A stretch of 6,400 nucleotides of DNA from Hydrogenophaga sp. (GTDB taxonomy: Bacteria; Pseudomonadota; Gammaproteobacteria; Burkholderiales; Burkholderiaceae_C), in the NCBI GenBank assembly GCA_030684755.1, contig JAUXXN010000372.1, positions 1-6,400 on the forward strand, in the 5' to 3' direction. Positions 6,006-6,400 of the stretch are shown piece after piece (position 1 is the stretch's first letter; each line of letters begins with the position of its first letter). The translations under genes and the position numbers were made by a program. The notes beneath the pieces were generated by a model that had not been told where the DNA came from, searched no databases, and saw only the letters and a list, made by a program, of their open reading frames with translations.

Positions 6006-6014
6006 TTGCTTCAT
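5979..6014 (-). CDS. Possible 11-codon leader mini-ORF with a strong ribosome-binding site
   Basis: A perfect AAGGAG (6029-6024, minus strand) sits 9 bases before an ATG that opens a short frame, MKQKIAWTSAM, ending in TGA. It lies upstream of the OlsB-like gene on the same strand, about 180 bases before that gene's start. It might be a translated leader or the remains of a decayed gene, since the bases downstream (5930-5978) contain no intact frame of any convincing kind. A strong ribosome-binding site alone is thin evidence; the peptide is not recognisable. Confidence 0.15.
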   Translation of the reverse strand: MKQKIAWTSAM

Positions 6015-6046
6015 GTGGTTGAACTCCTTTTCCCTTGAAGCCGTAT

Positions 6047-6400
6047 ATGGCCGCTATGCCCAAGCCTGAACGCTCCTCGTTTCGTGCCACCGTCGCACGG
6101 TGGCAACGTGAATGGATGGCTGTGTCTGATGCGGCTCTGCGTATCAACTTGGACCACCTCTCCAAAGCCAGTTGGCTGATGGTTTTGCTCAATTTAGGAC
6201 ATGTTGCGTACTTCGGGCTCTGGTTCGAGGCGGTTCACCCCTTGCGTTCGGCCTGGGCCAGTAACGTGGCTCAAGCCCATGCTCTGATGGTTCTGCCTAT
6301 GCTGGGGGTGTGGGCGGTGGCTCACCAATCGCGCAAACAGGAACGGCCATCGCAGTTGGCGCGAATCCTCCCCGAGTTGACGGCTTGTGTTGTGCTGGCC
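6047..6400 (+). CDS. N-terminal part of a multi-pass membrane protein, possibly a sensor; 3' end outside the window
   Basis: The frame stays open from the ATG at 6047 to the last base (118 codons). A polar, arginine-rich cytoplasmic start (residues 1-38) is followed by hydrophobic segments at about 41-60 (SWLMVLLNLGHVAYFGLWF) and 76-93 (VLPMLGVWAV core), and by the beginning of a third near 106-118. The layout recalls the N-terminal membrane sensor regions of burkholderial GGDEF-type diguanylate cyclases or histidine kinases, but no catalytic domain is visible, so this is only a suggestion. GAAG at 6037-6040 may serve as a ribosome-binding site for the ATG at 6047. In-frame alternatives are TTG 6035, ATG 6056 and ATG 6116; a stop at 6020-6022 bounds the frame. 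It is transcribed divergently from the OlsB-like gene, and a perfect hairpin lies within codons 13-20. Confidence 0.7.
   Translation, partial: MAAMPKPERSSFRATVARWQREWMAVSDAALRINLDHLSKASWLMVLLNLGHVAYFGLWFEAVHPLRSAWASNVAQAHALMVLPMLGVWAVAHQSRKQERPSQLARILPELTACVVLA
6085..6105. repeat. Perfect 9-base-pair inverted repeat with 3-base loop
   Basis: TGCCACCGT (6085-6093) and ACGGTGGCA (6097-6105) are exact reverse complements separated by CGC. The repeat falls within codons 13-20 of the membrane-protein gene, or upstream of the coding region if translation really starts at the in-frame ATG at 6116. No T-run follows, so it does not look like a terminator. It could form an mRNA hairpin or serve as a protein-binding palindrome. 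Confidence 0.7.

Overview
The window looks like a chromosomal segment of a betaproteobacterium of the order Burkholderiales, most likely the family Comamonadaceae. This rests on the character of the proteins (PPK1, SixA, an OlsB-like acyltransferase, an H1-tailed ribbon-helix-helix-type protein), on moderately high GC with alanine-rich proteins, and on tight gene packing. No species can be named from the sequence alone. I see no mobile element, CRISPR array, tRNA or rRNA.

Layout. Positions 2-361 (+) are the 3' end of a D-2-hydroxyacid dehydrogenase gene. A 157-base gap follows, carrying a striking set of GTATAAA half-sites, one pair forming a perfect inverted repeat. It leads into a 177-residue protein (519-1052, +) with an RHH-like N-terminal domain and a Lys/Ala/Pro-rich histone-H1-like tail. 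A hairpin terminator at 1051-1091 separates this gene from the convergent minus-strand block. That block reads, in transcription order: OlsB-like N-acyltransferase (5798-4929), family GT4 glycosyltransferase (4856-3765), polyphosphate kinase ppk1 (3657-1579) and phosphohistidine phosphatase sixA (1572-1090). A 248-base divergent intergenic region separates the block from a plus-strand gene (6047 to the window edge) that encodes the N-terminus of a multi-pass membrane protein.

How the genes may work together. All four minus-strand genes fit life under changing phosphate supply. An OlsB-type enzyme makes phosphorus-free ornithine lipids. A GT4 enzyme next to it is a candidate for making phosphorus-free glycolipids. 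PPK1 builds the polyphosphate store, and SixA removes phosphate from phosphohistidine. The best regulatory evidence is a near-consensus Pho box upstream of ppk1 (3744-3761, minus strand): two 7-base repeats with 11-base periodicity and a -10-like AATAAT exactly 10 bases downstream, the geometry of classical PhoB-activated promoters. The link of the two lipid genes to phosphate starvation is inference from gene families and order.

No wholly new system is evident. The most interesting items are the Pho box and the phosphate-economy cluster, the putative auto-operator in front of the RHH/H1-tail gene, and a perfect 9-base-pair hairpin inside the first codons of the gene at 6047.
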